A stretch of DNA of 64,000 nucleotides, taken from NCBI GenBank assembly GCA_965227255.1, contig CBDDFS010000002.1, forward strand, positions 496,001-560,000, in the 5' to 3' direction. Position numbers and translations under genes: made by a program. Under the pieces are notes generated by a model that searched no databases, had not been told where the DNA came from, and saw nothing but the letters and a program-made list of their open reading frames with translations. The first letter of the stretch is position 1; each line of letters starts with the position of its first letter. This document shows positions 34,801-43,294 of this stretch, piece after piece. The DNA comes from CBDDFS01 sp965227255. GTDB taxonomy: Bacteria > Bacteroidota > Bacteroidia > Flavobacteriales_E > Vicingaceae.

Positions 34801-35463
34801 GGTCAAACCTACACATGGACACCTTCTGAAGGATTAAGTAATGATACAGCTCCTTCTCCAATAGCTGCTCCTGATAGCACTACCATCTACACTGTTTCAG
34901 TATCATATAAAGGATGTGAAGTGGTGAGCGATGAAGTAGTATTTACAGTATACAAGAATCCTGTGGTAAGTGCCGGCGATGATGTTCAGATCGCCAGGGG
35001 TGAAACCACTCAGTTATTGGCAACAGGTGGAATCATGTATCAATGGTCACCTGCTCTTGGACTGAGCAATTCGGGAATTTTCAATCCAGTTGCTTCTCCG
35101 GATGAAACTACAACCTATGTGGTATTGGTGACAGATCAGAACTCTTGTCAGAATGAAGATTCAATGACCGTTACGGTAGTGGATGCCGATACATGGGCAC
35201 CTACCGCTTTTACACCAAACGGCGACGGTAACAATGATATTTTTTATGTGAGAACCAATGGGGCGGTTCAGTTCACGATGCTGGTGTTCAACCGAAGCGG
35301 TGAAGTGATCTACTCGAGTACAAATCCTGACAATGGCTGGGATGGGACAAGACAGGGAAGTGGTGAAAAAATGCCTTCCGGCGCTTATGTCTACAGTGTG
35401 AAAGCCAGTCTTTCAGATGGTACGCCGGTCGTTGAAAATGGAATGGTCAACTTAATCAGATAA
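31891..35463 (+). CDS. Giant secreted PKD-repeat protein with type B T9SS/CHU_C C-terminal domain
   Basis: 1190 residues from the ATG at 31891. A signal peptide ends at PDTSNAQ. Ten PKD-like repeats of about 83 residues follow, alternating two sub-types: one with GTGWTYxWDFG and QCEGAEVNF, the other with SCTGDSVxF and TYSWNFGxGASPAT. Then come three shorter Ig-like repeats starting with AGPD/AGDD. The end is a gliding-motility-type C-terminal domain (WAPTAFTPNGDGNNDIFYV start and GMVNLIR end). That domain targets cargo to the type IX secretion system, so the protein is expected on the cell surface or released. It is followed by a PorP/SprF gene, its probable secretion partner. Confidence 0.92.
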   Translation: MNYRKHIASAIAGLALIFAMPDTSNAQCDTIIADFSSNAPRCTGESVDFVFTQNAYATVTYDWNFGSGASPATSTAQNPSGIVYSTPGLKLVTLTITHPGLGCTDTKTSGINIVETPNPSFTDNGPQCEEAEVDFTYTGSTGTGWVYSWDFGTSSNPAVSSAQSPTGVKYFSPGTKNVTLTVTNGSCNATVNQNVTINNKPDAGFSNAASSCTGDSVTFTNNGSTGLTYSWNFGVGASPATSTSENPADIFYSSDGVKNVQQIVTQGACSDTSLQSINIIQTPAPNFTSNAPQCEGAEVNLTYTGTTGTGWTYAWDFGNGSSPSVSSAQNPAGILYTGSGTKTVSLTVTNQICAENVSQAITINPTPVSGLSSSSPACTNDSIDFSNTGTTGLAYSWNFGSGASPATSTTENPIGIMYSTSGIKNITQIVTQGTCTDTAFGTVSVTETPQPAFTHNAPQCEGAEVNFTYTGSTGTGWTYLWDFGTGASPSLSSTNSPSGVMYTGSGSKTVTLTVTNQLCAETTTQNLTINFTPVSGFSSNAPGCTGDSVNFLNNGTSGITYAWDFGAGATPATATTESPSGIIYSTPGIKTVRQIHTQGTCTDTTINFINIRETPAPNFTDNGPRCEGADVNFTYLGSTGNGWTYAWDFGNGSNPSTSTALSPQGVKYTGAGNKNVTLTVTNQGCSDTAFKAVTIDFQPMASMSTTAPSCTGDTVLFTNTGTTGVTGTTYTWNFGNGSPATSSLENPGGVTFANAGVESISLAVSVGACSDTVTEVININETPSISITSTAPVCAGESVAFANQGSTGSRWSYIWDFGAGANPNLSTSENPGNVKYGNGGSKTVSLTVSDANCSNSDTVTININSLPVSNAGPDTTICADRCVNIGDSAVAGYSYQWFPASTLDNDTSANPLACPKASINTYVVTTTDGNNCMSMDTVVVTMLQSAVANAGPDIQGCEGDSIQIGAALIEGQTYTWTPSEGLSNDTAPSPIAAPDSTTIYTVSVSYKGCEVVSDEVVFTVYKNPVVSAGDDVQIARGETTQLLATGGIMYQWSPALGLSNSGIFNPVASPDETTTYVVLVTDQNSCQNEDSMTVTVVDADTWAPTAFTPNGDGNNDIFYVRTNGAVQFTMLVFNRSGEVIYSSTNPDNGWDGTRQGSGEKMPSGAYVYSVKASLSDGTPVVENGMVNLIR

Positions 35464-35486
35464 CAAAGAACTTATATATACTAGTC

Positions 35487-36491
35487 ATGAAAACAAAAGT
35501 CATAGCAGGTCTGGTAGGAATTATGTGCCTTAGTCAAGTATTTGCACAGGACGTAAGATTTACACAGCAATATTCCAATCCTTTGAGATTGAATCCTGCC
35601 CTTATGGGAACGAATTATGATATGTCATTCAATCTTGGATACAGAAGTCAGTGGTCGACGGTTGCTGAAGGTTACAACACCGGTCAGTTTACCTACATGG
35701 TACCTGTGTTGATGCAGGACAATGGTCATAAACTGGATGTTGGTCTTAATGTGATGTCGGATGAACAAGGTGCTTTCAGCACCTTTGATGGTGGATTGGC
35801 TATTGGATATACATTGAAGTTGTCAAGCACAGGACATTTCCTTAGTACATCTATTATGGGAGGTTTTGTGCAGAGTTCTTTAAGCACGGATGGCCTGACA
35901 TTTGATGAGCAATATCAGCAGGGAAGCTTCGATGAGAATAATCCTAACGGTGAAGCACTGCTCGCTCAAAACACTTCTTATGTGGATGCCGGTTTTGGTT
36001 TATTGTGGTTCTTCAATCCTATGGAAGACAGCGTTAAAACCTTGAATGCCTTTGCCGGAGTTTCTGCATATCATGTGAACAATCCTGTTGTTTCTTATTT
36101 GGATGGAGATGCGACATTACCCATGCGACTAACCACCATTGCCGGGGTTAAGATCTATACAAACGGCAAACTGGATTTTACACCCCAGATCCGATATGAT
36201 GATCAGGTGGGTCCGGGTGAGTTTTCTACAGGACTTTACACGGGATATAACGTAAGTGATGATTTCAGAGCTGTTCTTGCACTTTGGTATCGAAACTCGA
36301 ATGCCTTTGCCTTTGCATTGGGATTGAATTGGAAGAATCTGACACTTGGATATTCATATGATCTGCCTGGAGCTGAGTTGAGTTCAGGTGTGTCGAATGC
36401 AACGGTGAACGAATTGAGTCTTGGATATAAACTTCCATGGGGAAGTAAAAAAGGAAAAGTTTTCTCACCAAATCCGTTTGATCCATTCTAG
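35487..36491 (+). CDS. PorP/SprF family type IX secretion-associated outer-membrane protein
   Basis: 334 residues with signal peptide MKTKVIAGLVGIMCLSQVFAQ. The mature start DVRFTQQYSNPLRLNPALMGT is the classic PorP/SprF entry strand, followed by NLGYRSQWS and beta-barrel strands to the end. SprF is known to be required for export of the adhesin SprB, and SprF-like proteins commonly lie beside type B CTD cargo. Here it sits between two such cargo genes (23 bp before, 2 bp after). Confidence 0.94.
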   Translation: MKTKVIAGLVGIMCLSQVFAQDVRFTQQYSNPLRLNPALMGTNYDMSFNLGYRSQWSTVAEGYNTGQFTYMVPVLMQDNGHKLDVGLNVMSDEQGAFSTFDGGLAIGYTLKLSSTGHFLSTSIMGGFVQSSLSTDGLTFDEQYQQGSFDENNPNGEALLAQNTSYVDAGFGLLWFFNPMEDSVKTLNAFAGVSAYHVNNPVVSYLDGDATLPMRLTTIAGVKIYTNGKLDFTPQIRYDDQVGPGEFSTGLYTGYNVSDDFRAVLALWYRNSNAFAFALGLNWKNLTLGYSYDLPGAELSSGVSNATVNELSLGYKLPWGSKKGKVFSPNPFDPF

Positions 36492-36493
36492 AA

Positions 36494-39400
36494 TTGAATC
36501 TCAAAACAACATATAGATCTATCTGTGTCGCACTGGCACTGGGAATGCCTTCTTTCCTTTATTCCCAGTTGACGGTCAGTGGAGCCAAAACACCACAAGA
36601 ACTTGTGGAGGATGTTCTGTTGGGGGATGGAGTGACGGTTTCTAACATTACCTACACAGGAGATATTCTTGCAAGGGGTGAATTCAATAGTGTGAATTCG
36701 AACATTGGTTTTGATGAAGGTGTGCTGCTCACAACGGGAAGTATCACCAATGCCATTGGACCTAATAATGTGGGAAACAGGAGTAGGAACAATGGTGAGC
36801 CCGGAGATGCGGACATCAATACGATAATCGCACCAATTACATCTCGAGATGCCGCAGTACTTGAATTCGATTTCAAACCGATCTCAGACACCATCATGTT
36901 TAACTATGTGTTTGCTTCGGAAGAATATCCGGAGTATGCACCACCAAACTCTTCCTCCTTTAACGACGCTTTTGCATTCCTTCTCACTGGACCAAATCCT
37001 GCCGGCGGAAATTACACTGACCTGAACATTGCCCTGATTCCGGGAACTTCGACACCGGTTTCGATCAATAACGTAAATGCTGTTACAAATACTGCTTATT
37101 ACATTTCAAACGGAAACCTGGCCAGTGGAGCACAATCAAGCCCTAATAGTCCGGCGAACATAAACAAAGTACAATTTGATGCCTTCACCACTCCGCTTAC
37201 AGCCGTTGCACCGGTCGTGCCTTGTCAAACATATCATATCAAACTTGTCGTTGCTGATGCTTTTGACTTTGTATGGGATTCAGGTGTATTTCTTGAAGCA
37301 AATAGTTTTGGCTCTACAGTAGATAACCCTAAGATCGACTTTGCGAGCACAGCTCCTTCGTGTAACGGAGATACCGTGAATTTTATAAATACGGGAAGCA
37401 CTGGCCCCGGAATTCTATATAGCTGGGATTTTGGTTCGGGAGCCACACCGGCAACCTCGAATCTGGAAAATCCACAGAACATTGTATATAGTACACCGGG
37501 ATTGAAACTGGTCAAGTACTCAATGAATATCAATTGCGGAGATACAACTCTTGTTCTTTACAAAGGAATTACCATTGACGAAACTCCTCAACCTTCGTTC
37601 ACTTCAAATGCTCCTCAATGTGAAGGGGAAGCAATAAACTTTGTTTATAATGGTACGACAGGAACAGGCTGGACATACAGATGGGATCTGGGTGCAGGGG
37701 CCGTTCCTGCAATATCAACTTCACAGAATCCAACGGGTGTTATGTACAATACACCCGGAACCAAGACCATTACCTTGACAGTCTATAATGGAAACTGTAT
37801 TGAGACCATCACACAGAATATTACCATCAATGCACGACCAACTGCATCCTTCCTGAGTTCGGGACCGGTTGGTGTTGGGTATGGAGTGAACTTTACCAAC
37901 AATGGTACAAGTGGTGTTAGCTATTCATGGAATTTTGGCAGCGGCGCAAGTCCCGCGACGAGCACGGCTGAAAATCCATCAGGTGTCACATATAGCACAG
38001 AAGGAAATAAAACAGTCACTTTGATTACTTCTTCAGCCGGCTGCTCAGACACAACAGTAGGTTACGTGAATGTACTCACAACTCCTAACCCATCATTTAC
38101 GAGCAATGCTCCTCAGCCAATTGGATTTCCAATACAGTTTACCTACACGGGTAATTCAGGAAGTAATTTCACTTATACATGGGACTTTGGGTCAGGGGCC
38201 ATGCCAAGCACATCCACTTCACCTAATCCACCGGCTGTTTATTACTCTTCACCGGGAACCAAGACAATTACGTTAACAGTTACCAATGGCTCAATTACGA
38301 TAGTATATACACAGACCATTGTAATTGATAATCCGCCATCATCCAATTTTGTGACCACGGCTCCTCAATGTGAAGGTGCGGGAGTGGATTTCCAAAGCAT
38401 AGGAAGCGTGAATGCAACTTATTCATGGGACTTTGGTTCCGGAGCCTCACCGGCTACTTCAACCGACAAGGATCCGACTGGTGTTGTTTATAGCACACCC
38501 GGTTTTAAAACAGTTCAGATGATTTCTAGTCTGAACGGTGGAAGTGATACCAGTGTGATGGTAATCTACATTATTGAGCAGCCACAGGTATCATTCACAA
38601 GCAATGCTCCCCAATGTGAGAATGCACCAGTGAACTTCAATTATGGAGGAAGCAATGGAACAGGTTGGACCTTTAACTGGGATTTCGGGACCGGAGCCAG
38701 TCAGGGAATTTCTTCGAATCCATCTCCACAAGGCATAGCTTATCAAGGCGCAGGAAATAAAAACATTACGCTGACAGTCACGAACGGAGTTTGCAGTGAC
38801 ACAAGCGTTCAGCAGATAGCAATTGAAGTTACACCCGATGCAGGATTTGCATCAACGGCTCCAGCCTGTACTGGCGACAGTGTGTCGTTTAACAACACGG
38901 GAAGTCAGAACAAAACATATGCATGGGACTTCGGTTCAGGTTCAAGCCCGGCTACATCCACTGATGAGAACCCGGTAAATATTTCATATACGAACGACGG
39001 AATAAAGTCGATACGACAGATCGTTACTGACGGGAACTGTGTTGACACTTCATATCTGAATATTAACATAGTAAGAACTCCCCAGCCTTCTTTTACAAAT
39101 ATTGATACGGTTTGTCAGGGTACAGAGGTTGCTTTCAACTATACAGGCAATACAGGACAGGGCTGGATTTATAACTGGGATTTTGGAGGATCGTCATTCC
39201 CACATAATTCTGCCGCTGTAAATCCGCCTGATGTGGCTTATGGAAGTGCGGGCACGAAAAATATAAGTCTTACGGTCACGAATTCCTTCTGTTCTGAGAC
39301 GGTGACCGGAAGTGTTGTTGTTGACACGACACCAATTGCCTCTATTGTATCTTCTTCTCCCGTTTGTACCGGAGATTCAATTCAATTTGGAGTGAACGGT

Positions 39401-40807
39401 ATTCCGGTTGGATCTAATCAGTATACATATGTCTGGTCTTTCAGTGGAAATCCGTCATTCAATCCGATGACTTGGAGAGCCGTTTATTCAAGTCCGGCCA
39501 TCGAACATGTTGAACTTGTATTGGGCATAGGTAAATGTTACGACACGGCCACTACAACCGTTGTTGTAAATAAAACACCAGAGGTATTCTTCTCGTCAAC
39601 AGCACCAGTTTGCCAGGGAGAAAGTGTTGATTTTCTGAATGTGGGAAGTACCGGAAACAGATGGAGATACCAATGGGATTTTGGTTCTCAAGCATTCCCA
39701 TCCAATTCAACGTCTGAAAATCCTGAAAACATTCAATTCAAGGCACGGGGATCTCATAAAGTATTGTTGCGTGTCAGTGATGTGTACTGTAATAATTCAG
39801 ATTCGGCCTTTGTTGATATAAACGAATTACCTCAGGCCTATGCCGGCATTGACACCATCATATGTGCTGATGATTGCATAGAATTGGGCGAAACTGCTAC
39901 TAGTGGATTTACCTACTCCTGGTTCCCTGCTCTGGGTCTAGATGATGCCAGTGAAGCCAATCCAACGGCCTGTCCTTCTGCAGAATTTACACAGTATACT
40001 TTAACCGTTTCTAATGATACATCCGGATGCACGGCCAATGATACAGTAATGATTACGATGCTCACTTCGGCTTTTGCCAATGCAGGAGCAGATGTAGAAT
40101 TATGTGTGGGTGATTCCATCCAAATCGGTTCATCCAGGATAGAAGGTCAAACATATTCCTGGAGTCCGCAAACCGGTCTTGACGATGCCACATCATCATC
40201 TCCTATTTTCACTGGAACAGAAGCGCTCAGACAGGAGTATGAAGTGGCTGTATCGTACAAAGAATGTGAAGCCATTGTCGATCAGGTCATTGTTCTTGTC
40301 CGTGAGGCGATCGCAGATGCCGGAGAGGATGTAACTATTGCCAAAGGAGAGTGGGTAGAATTGAATGCTTCGGGAGGGATCAAATATACCTGGACACCAG
40401 GAGGAAGTCTGAGTAATACAGCCATTCCAAATCCTGTTGCAAATCCGGAAGAAACAACAACCTATCTGGTTGAGGTAACGGATGCATTCAATTGTGAAGA
40501 CAGTGATTCTATAACCGTTTCGGTTGTGAATCCTGAGATCTTTATTCCAACGGCATTCACTCCAAATGGTTCCGGAACGAACGATGTATTCCGTGTCAGA
40601 GGAAATCCATTGCGTCAATTTGAGATGACAGTATTTAATCGCTCAGGCGAGGTTATTTATTATTCCGAAGACTTCTTTAGCGGATGGAACGGAAGAGACC
40701 AGAATGGAGCCGCCATGGCCCAGGGAGCCTATGTATATCGCATCAAAGGTGTAGATGAAAATGGGGAAGAAGTTCTTCTTTCCGGTATGGTTAATCTTAT
40801 TAGGTAA
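36494..40807 (+). CDS. Giant secreted protein: choice-of-anchor L, PKD repeats, type B T9SS/CHU_C domain
   Basis: 1437 residues from a TTG at 36494, 2 bp after the PorP gene; the signal peptide is ALALGMPSFLYSQ. Residues about 25-280 form a choice-of-anchor L domain (GFDEGVLLTTGSI, DAAVLEFDF, FNYVFASEEYPEY, NDAFAFLLTGP). Ten PKD-like repeats and three AG-D Ig-like repeats follow, ending in a CHU_C domain (FIPTAFTPNGSGTNDVFRV to GMVNLIR). The 10 + 3 + CHU_C layout equals that of the protein at 31891, so the two are paralogues. Repeat 9 is the most degenerate. Expected to be exported by the type IX system and anchored at the surface. Confidence 0.92.
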   Translation: MNLKTTYRSICVALALGMPSFLYSQLTVSGAKTPQELVEDVLLGDGVTVSNITYTGDILARGEFNSVNSNIGFDEGVLLTTGSITNAIGPNNVGNRSRNNGEPGDADINTIIAPITSRDAAVLEFDFKPISDTIMFNYVFASEEYPEYAPPNSSSFNDAFAFLLTGPNPAGGNYTDLNIALIPGTSTPVSINNVNAVTNTAYYISNGNLASGAQSSPNSPANINKVQFDAFTTPLTAVAPVVPCQTYHIKLVVADAFDFVWDSGVFLEANSFGSTVDNPKIDFASTAPSCNGDTVNFINTGSTGPGILYSWDFGSGATPATSNLENPQNIVYSTPGLKLVKYSMNINCGDTTLVLYKGITIDETPQPSFTSNAPQCEGEAINFVYNGTTGTGWTYRWDLGAGAVPAISTSQNPTGVMYNTPGTKTITLTVYNGNCIETITQNITINARPTASFLSSGPVGVGYGVNFTNNGTSGVSYSWNFGSGASPATSTAENPSGVTYSTEGNKTVTLITSSAGCSDTTVGYVNVLTTPNPSFTSNAPQPIGFPIQFTYTGNSGSNFTYTWDFGSGAMPSTSTSPNPPAVYYSSPGTKTITLTVTNGSITIVYTQTIVIDNPPSSNFVTTAPQCEGAGVDFQSIGSVNATYSWDFGSGASPATSTDKDPTGVVYSTPGFKTVQMISSLNGGSDTSVMVIYIIEQPQVSFTSNAPQCENAPVNFNYGGSNGTGWTFNWDFGTGASQGISSNPSPQGIAYQGAGNKNITLTVTNGVCSDTSVQQIAIEVTPDAGFASTAPACTGDSVSFNNTGSQNKTYAWDFGSGSSPATSTDENPVNISYTNDGIKSIRQIVTDGNCVDTSYLNINIVRTPQPSFTNIDTVCQGTEVAFNYTGNTGQGWIYNWDFGGSSFPHNSAAVNPPDVAYGSAGTKNISLTVTNSFCSETVTGSVVVDTTPIASIVSSSPVCTGDSIQFGVNGIPVGSNQYTYVWSFSGNPSFNPMTWRAVYSSPAIEHVELVLGIGKCYDTATTTVVVNKTPEVFFSSTAPVCQGESVDFLNVGSTGNRWRYQWDFGSQAFPSNSTSENPENIQFKARGSHKVLLRVSDVYCNNSDSAFVDINELPQAYAGIDTIICADDCIELGETATSGFTYSWFPALGLDDASEANPTACPSAEFTQYTLTVSNDTSGCTANDTVMITMLTSAFANAGADVELCVGDSIQIGSSRIEGQTYSWSPQTGLDDATSSSPIFTGTEALRQEYEVAVSYKECEAIVDQVIVLVREAIADAGEDVTIAKGEWVELNASGGIKYTWTPGGSLSNTAIPNPVANPEETTTYLVEVTDAFNCEDSDSITVSVVNPEIFIPTAFTPNGSGTNDVFRVRGNPLRQFEMTVFNRSGEVIYYSEDFFSGWNGRDQNGAAMAQGAYVYRIKGVDENGEEVLLSGMVNLIR

Positions 40808-40827
40808 AGAAAAAGGTCAGAAGTCAT

Positions 40828-40920
40828 AAGTCAGAAGAAAGAAGTTTTTCTTTTGACTCCTGCCCGACGGCGCACTGGCCGGAGCTCCGGCAGGCGGGTT
40901 TTTCTTTTTTCTTCTGACTT
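40828..40920. repeat. GC-rich palindromic element with long inverted arms between convergent genes
   Basis: Arms AAGTCAGAAGAAAGAAG (40828-40844) and CTTTTTTCTTCTGACTT (40904-40920) are complementary at 16 of 17 positions. They enclose a strikingly GC-rich core whose centre, GCCGGAGCTCCGGC (40878-40891), is a perfect 14-bp palindrome. The right arm ends on the first base of the minus-strand gene's stop. The T-rich flanks on both strands would let it act as a bidirectional terminator, but the GC-rich core looks like a repetitive or mobile palindromic element. Confidence 0.65.
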
Positions 40921-42395
40921 TATTCCGGTATAAACCTCTTATAATCCTCGTATCTCTCAAAAATCTCTCTCACATATTTGACGGGTTCACTTCCTCTTAC
41001 ATAGCCATATTTCACTATTGGATCTCGGTAGTATTTCGAAAATCGAAGGTTGAGGATCTGTACTTCAACATTTTCATTCCAGACATCCGGATTCATTCCT
41101 TCTTTCTCGGCAAGTCTACGGGCATCTTCTACATGGAACATGCCACAATTGTAAGATGCGAATGTCATTTTAAATCGTTCCGTTGAATCTTCAATTCCCT
41201 CCCAATGGTCCCAGATCTGTTTAAGGTATTTTACTCCTCCACGAATGTTATCATTCGGATCATGAATGTTTTTAATACCGAGGTCTCTCGCTGTTCTCGG
41301 CATGATCTGCATAAGTCCTGAAGCCTTGGCCCAGGAGTGTGCTTTGGGATTGAATTGTGACTCCTGGTACACCAATGAAGCAACGAGTCTCCAGTCCCAA
41401 CCGGTAGGCTCAACATATTTTTTTATTATCTCATCATAAGGACTGATCTTACCGGTCTTTTCACTAAAGAAATCACTTTCCACTCTTTTTTTCATTGATC
41501 GCGAACTCTTGTAATATCTGTCGTAGATGGCATAATAATCATTGCGCTTTTTCATCTTTTCGATCCATATATTTAAGGTATCAGCCAGGTTCGGCGAAGT
41601 TCTTCTCACGGCCCATGCGATCTGTTGTGAAAAGCTGAGATCTGTCTTCACATCAAGATCGGGGAAATACACAGCATTCACCTCGGCGAGATTTTTGTCG
41701 GCCACTGTGTATTTGATCTCACCTTCTTCAACAAGAGAAATTAGCTTTTCTGTGTCCATGTTATCTACTGCAATAATGTGAATGTTCCCGCCCAATTCTT
41801 CTTCAAGATTTGTCAATCGGTGGAAATATGACGAATTCTTCCTGACCAGGACGGTATCACCGAGCAAATGAATAGGATCTCTAACGAGACTTTGTTCGAT
41901 TTGATGCAGTTTTAATTTTCTCCAGTTTGAGGGTTTACGCTGAACCAAAACCTGATTGGTCTGATAGAGAGCATTTGTAAATCGCACATAATGCTTACGA
42001 CTGTTTGTAACGGTCATGCCCGCTGCAACGATATCGCCTTCACCTGCTCTCAGTTTCTCAACTAATTCACGGATTGTCCTTACTACAACCAATTCTATTT
42101 TAAGTCCGAAATCTTTGGCCAAACGTTGTATCAACTCATATTCATAACCCATGGTTTGTCCACGATAAAGAAAATAATTCGTGCTGCTGTACATGGTGAT
42201 CACACGGATCACCCCATCTTCTTTGATATCCTTCAGATCTCTTTGTACTTCTTCATTAGGAATACCCGAGAATTCCTCAACCAGGCTAGTGTCGGCATTT
42301 TGGTAATCTGGACTTTCATTATCACCGGTAGGGCCTCCACATGAAATGAAAAAGCACAGTGCAGTAAAGATTGAAATGAGCTTAAGTCTCTGCAT
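40920..42395 (-). CDS. MltF-like membrane-bound lytic murein transglycosylase
   Basis: 491 residues from the ATG at 42395. A 12-residue longer form starts with an improbable leader, while this start gives a lipoprotein signal ending in FFISC (Cys18). The N-terminal half is a family 3 periplasmic solute-binding domain (about 50-290, GVIRVITMYSSTNYFLYRGQ, GEGDIVAAGMTVTNSRK). The C-terminal half is an SLT lysozyme-like domain (about 335-480) with the catalytic Glu in VYQESQFNPKAHS, then GLMQIMPRTARDLGI. MltF homologues cleave peptidoglycan glycan strands to 1,6-anhydro ends. The gene is convergent with the giant protein. Confidence 0.93.
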   Translation of the reverse strand: MQRLKLISIFTALCFFISCGGPTGDNESPDYQNADTSLVEEFSGIPNEEVQRDLKDIKEDGVIRVITMYSSTNYFLYRGQTMGYEYELIQRLAKDFGLKIELVVVRTIRELVEKLRAGEGDIVAAGMTVTNSRKHYVRFTNALYQTNQVLVQRKPSNWRKLKLHQIEQSLVRDPIHLLGDTVLVRKNSSYFHRLTNLEEELGGNIHIIAVDNMDTEKLISLVEEGEIKYTVADKNLAEVNAVYFPDLDVKTDLSFSQQIAWAVRRTSPNLADTLNIWIEKMKKRNDYYAIYDRYYKSSRSMKKRVESDFFSEKTGKISPYDEIIKKYVEPTGWDWRLVASLVYQESQFNPKAHSWAKASGLMQIMPRTARDLGIKNIHDPNDNIRGGVKYLKQIWDHWEGIEDSTERFKMTFASYNCGMFHVEDARRLAEKEGMNPDVWNENVEVQILNLRFSKYYRDPIVKYGYVRGSEPVKYVREIFERYEDYKRFIPE

Positions 42396-42496
42396 GTCCT
42401 GATAAATATAGATTATAAAAAGAATTATCAATAAAAATGTGGGTTTGATTGAACTTTCTTTTGTAATATTGCCTCCCGATTTTTTCGGAAAAACAT

Positions 42497-42570
42497 TCCT
42501 CAGTAGCTCAGTTGGTTAGAGCATCTGACTGTTAATCAGAGGGTCGCTGGTTCGAGCCCAGCCTGAGGAG
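42497..42570 (+). tRNA. tRNA-Asn (anticodon GTT)
   Basis: 74 nt with a full cloverleaf: acceptor TCCTCAG/CTGAGGA (7 bp) and discriminator G at 42570, D arm GCTC...GAGC, anticodon arm TCTGA-CTGTTAA-TCAGA with GTT in the centre of the 7-nt loop, and T arm GCTGG-TTCGAGC-CCAGC. CCA is not encoded. It stands alone, with a low-complexity hairpin region immediately downstream. Confidence 0.97.
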
Positions 42571-42729
42571 CGAAAAAGAGCGAGAGCGAGAGTCAGAAGC
42601 GAGAGCGAGGGCCTCGCTCTTCTCTTTTTCAGCTCGCTGTCACTCTGACACTGACTCTGACTCTTTCCTTGTCTCTTTTCAACCCCATCTCTCTTTTTTA
42701 ATTCGGATAGATTTAATGAATTTCGAATC
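42571..42729. repeat. Low-complexity GAGCGAG hairpin region after tRNA-Asn
   Basis: GAAAAAGAG (42572-42580) pairs with CTCTTTTTC (42622-42630), and GAGCGAGG (42603-42610) with CCTCGCTC (42612-42619), giving a nested hairpin. It lies in a tract of repeated GAGCGAGAG words, then a run of CTGACTCT-type words (about 42640-42665). No open frame on either strand is convincing. It could terminate tRNA transcription. Confidence 0.7.
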
Positions 42730-43065
42730 ATGTTCGATTTTCAAAAACTTCAGGTTTATCACAAAGCAATAGCTTTCAATAAAGAGATTCGATCAATTCT
42801 AAATAAGTTATCGGATAAGTCAACAAAAGATCAGCTCAAACGTGCTTCTCAAAGCATTGTCTTAAACATTGCAGAAAGCAGCTCCCGGTTTTCTAAAGCA
42901 GATAGAAAGAGATTCCTGATTATCTCAAGAGGTAGTGCCTTTGAATGTGCCGCTCTTCTTGAATATCTTGAAAAATGTGATGAAGAAGTAGTCGATCAAA
43001 ACTTGTATTCCAACCTCGAAGAAATCTCCAAAATGCTCTATGGAATAATCAAAAAGTTGGAATGA
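42730..43065 (+). CDS. Four-helix-bundle protein (S23/intervening-sequence protein family)
   Basis: 111 residues. FQKLQVYHKAIAFNKEI, LKRASQSIVLNIAESSSRFS and FLIISRGSAFECAALLEYLE are the characteristic helices of the four-helix-bundle family, first seen encoded in 23S rRNA intervening sequences. In Bacteroidota free-standing copies are common and have no known function. Here it lies 160 bp after tRNA-Asn and is flanked on both sides by GAGCGAG-type hairpins. Confidence 0.92.
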   Translation: MFDFQKLQVYHKAIAFNKEIRSILNKLSDKSTKDQLKRASQSIVLNIAESSSRFSKADRKRFLIISRGSAFECAALLEYLEKCDEEVVDQNLYSNLEEISKMLYGIIKKLE

Positions 43066-43294
43066 GCCTGCTAGCCGACTCGCTCGCTGGCGTTCTGACT
43101 TTCAAACCGAGCTAGCGAGATACAAGAATACCTTTGAAGATCAACTTGAGAGCGAGTTGACTTAATTTGCAACTAAGTTGGGGAATTAAAAAACGAATTA
43201 ATTTTCAATCAATTAAGTCGTAATTTTAGTCATCGAAAATACCCTAGATAAGAAAGATCAAAATCGAATTTCAACCGACAAGTATGAAATATAC
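43066..43294. repeat. Hairpin-rich gap after the four-helix-bundle gene
   Basis: CTCGCTCGCTGG (from 43080) is imperfectly complementary (10 of 12) to CCGAGCTAGCGAG (43107-43119). Another GAGAGCGAG word follows at 43148-43156. GACTTAATT (43159-43167) pairs perfectly with AATTAAGTC (43211-43219) across 43 nt. The last part (43217-43294) may be the translated start of the next gene, see that entry. Confidence 0.55.

Noticed and set aside
32000..39830. Long run of similar DNA segments that might suggest a CRISPR or minisatellite array.
   Set aside because: The repeats are about 250 bp, in frame, with codon-level divergence; they encode PKD domains, not spacers.
42497..43219. tRNA-Asn as an integration site for a large genomic island.
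   Set aside because: No integrase, no direct repeat of the tRNA 3' end and only a small gene with hairpins are found.
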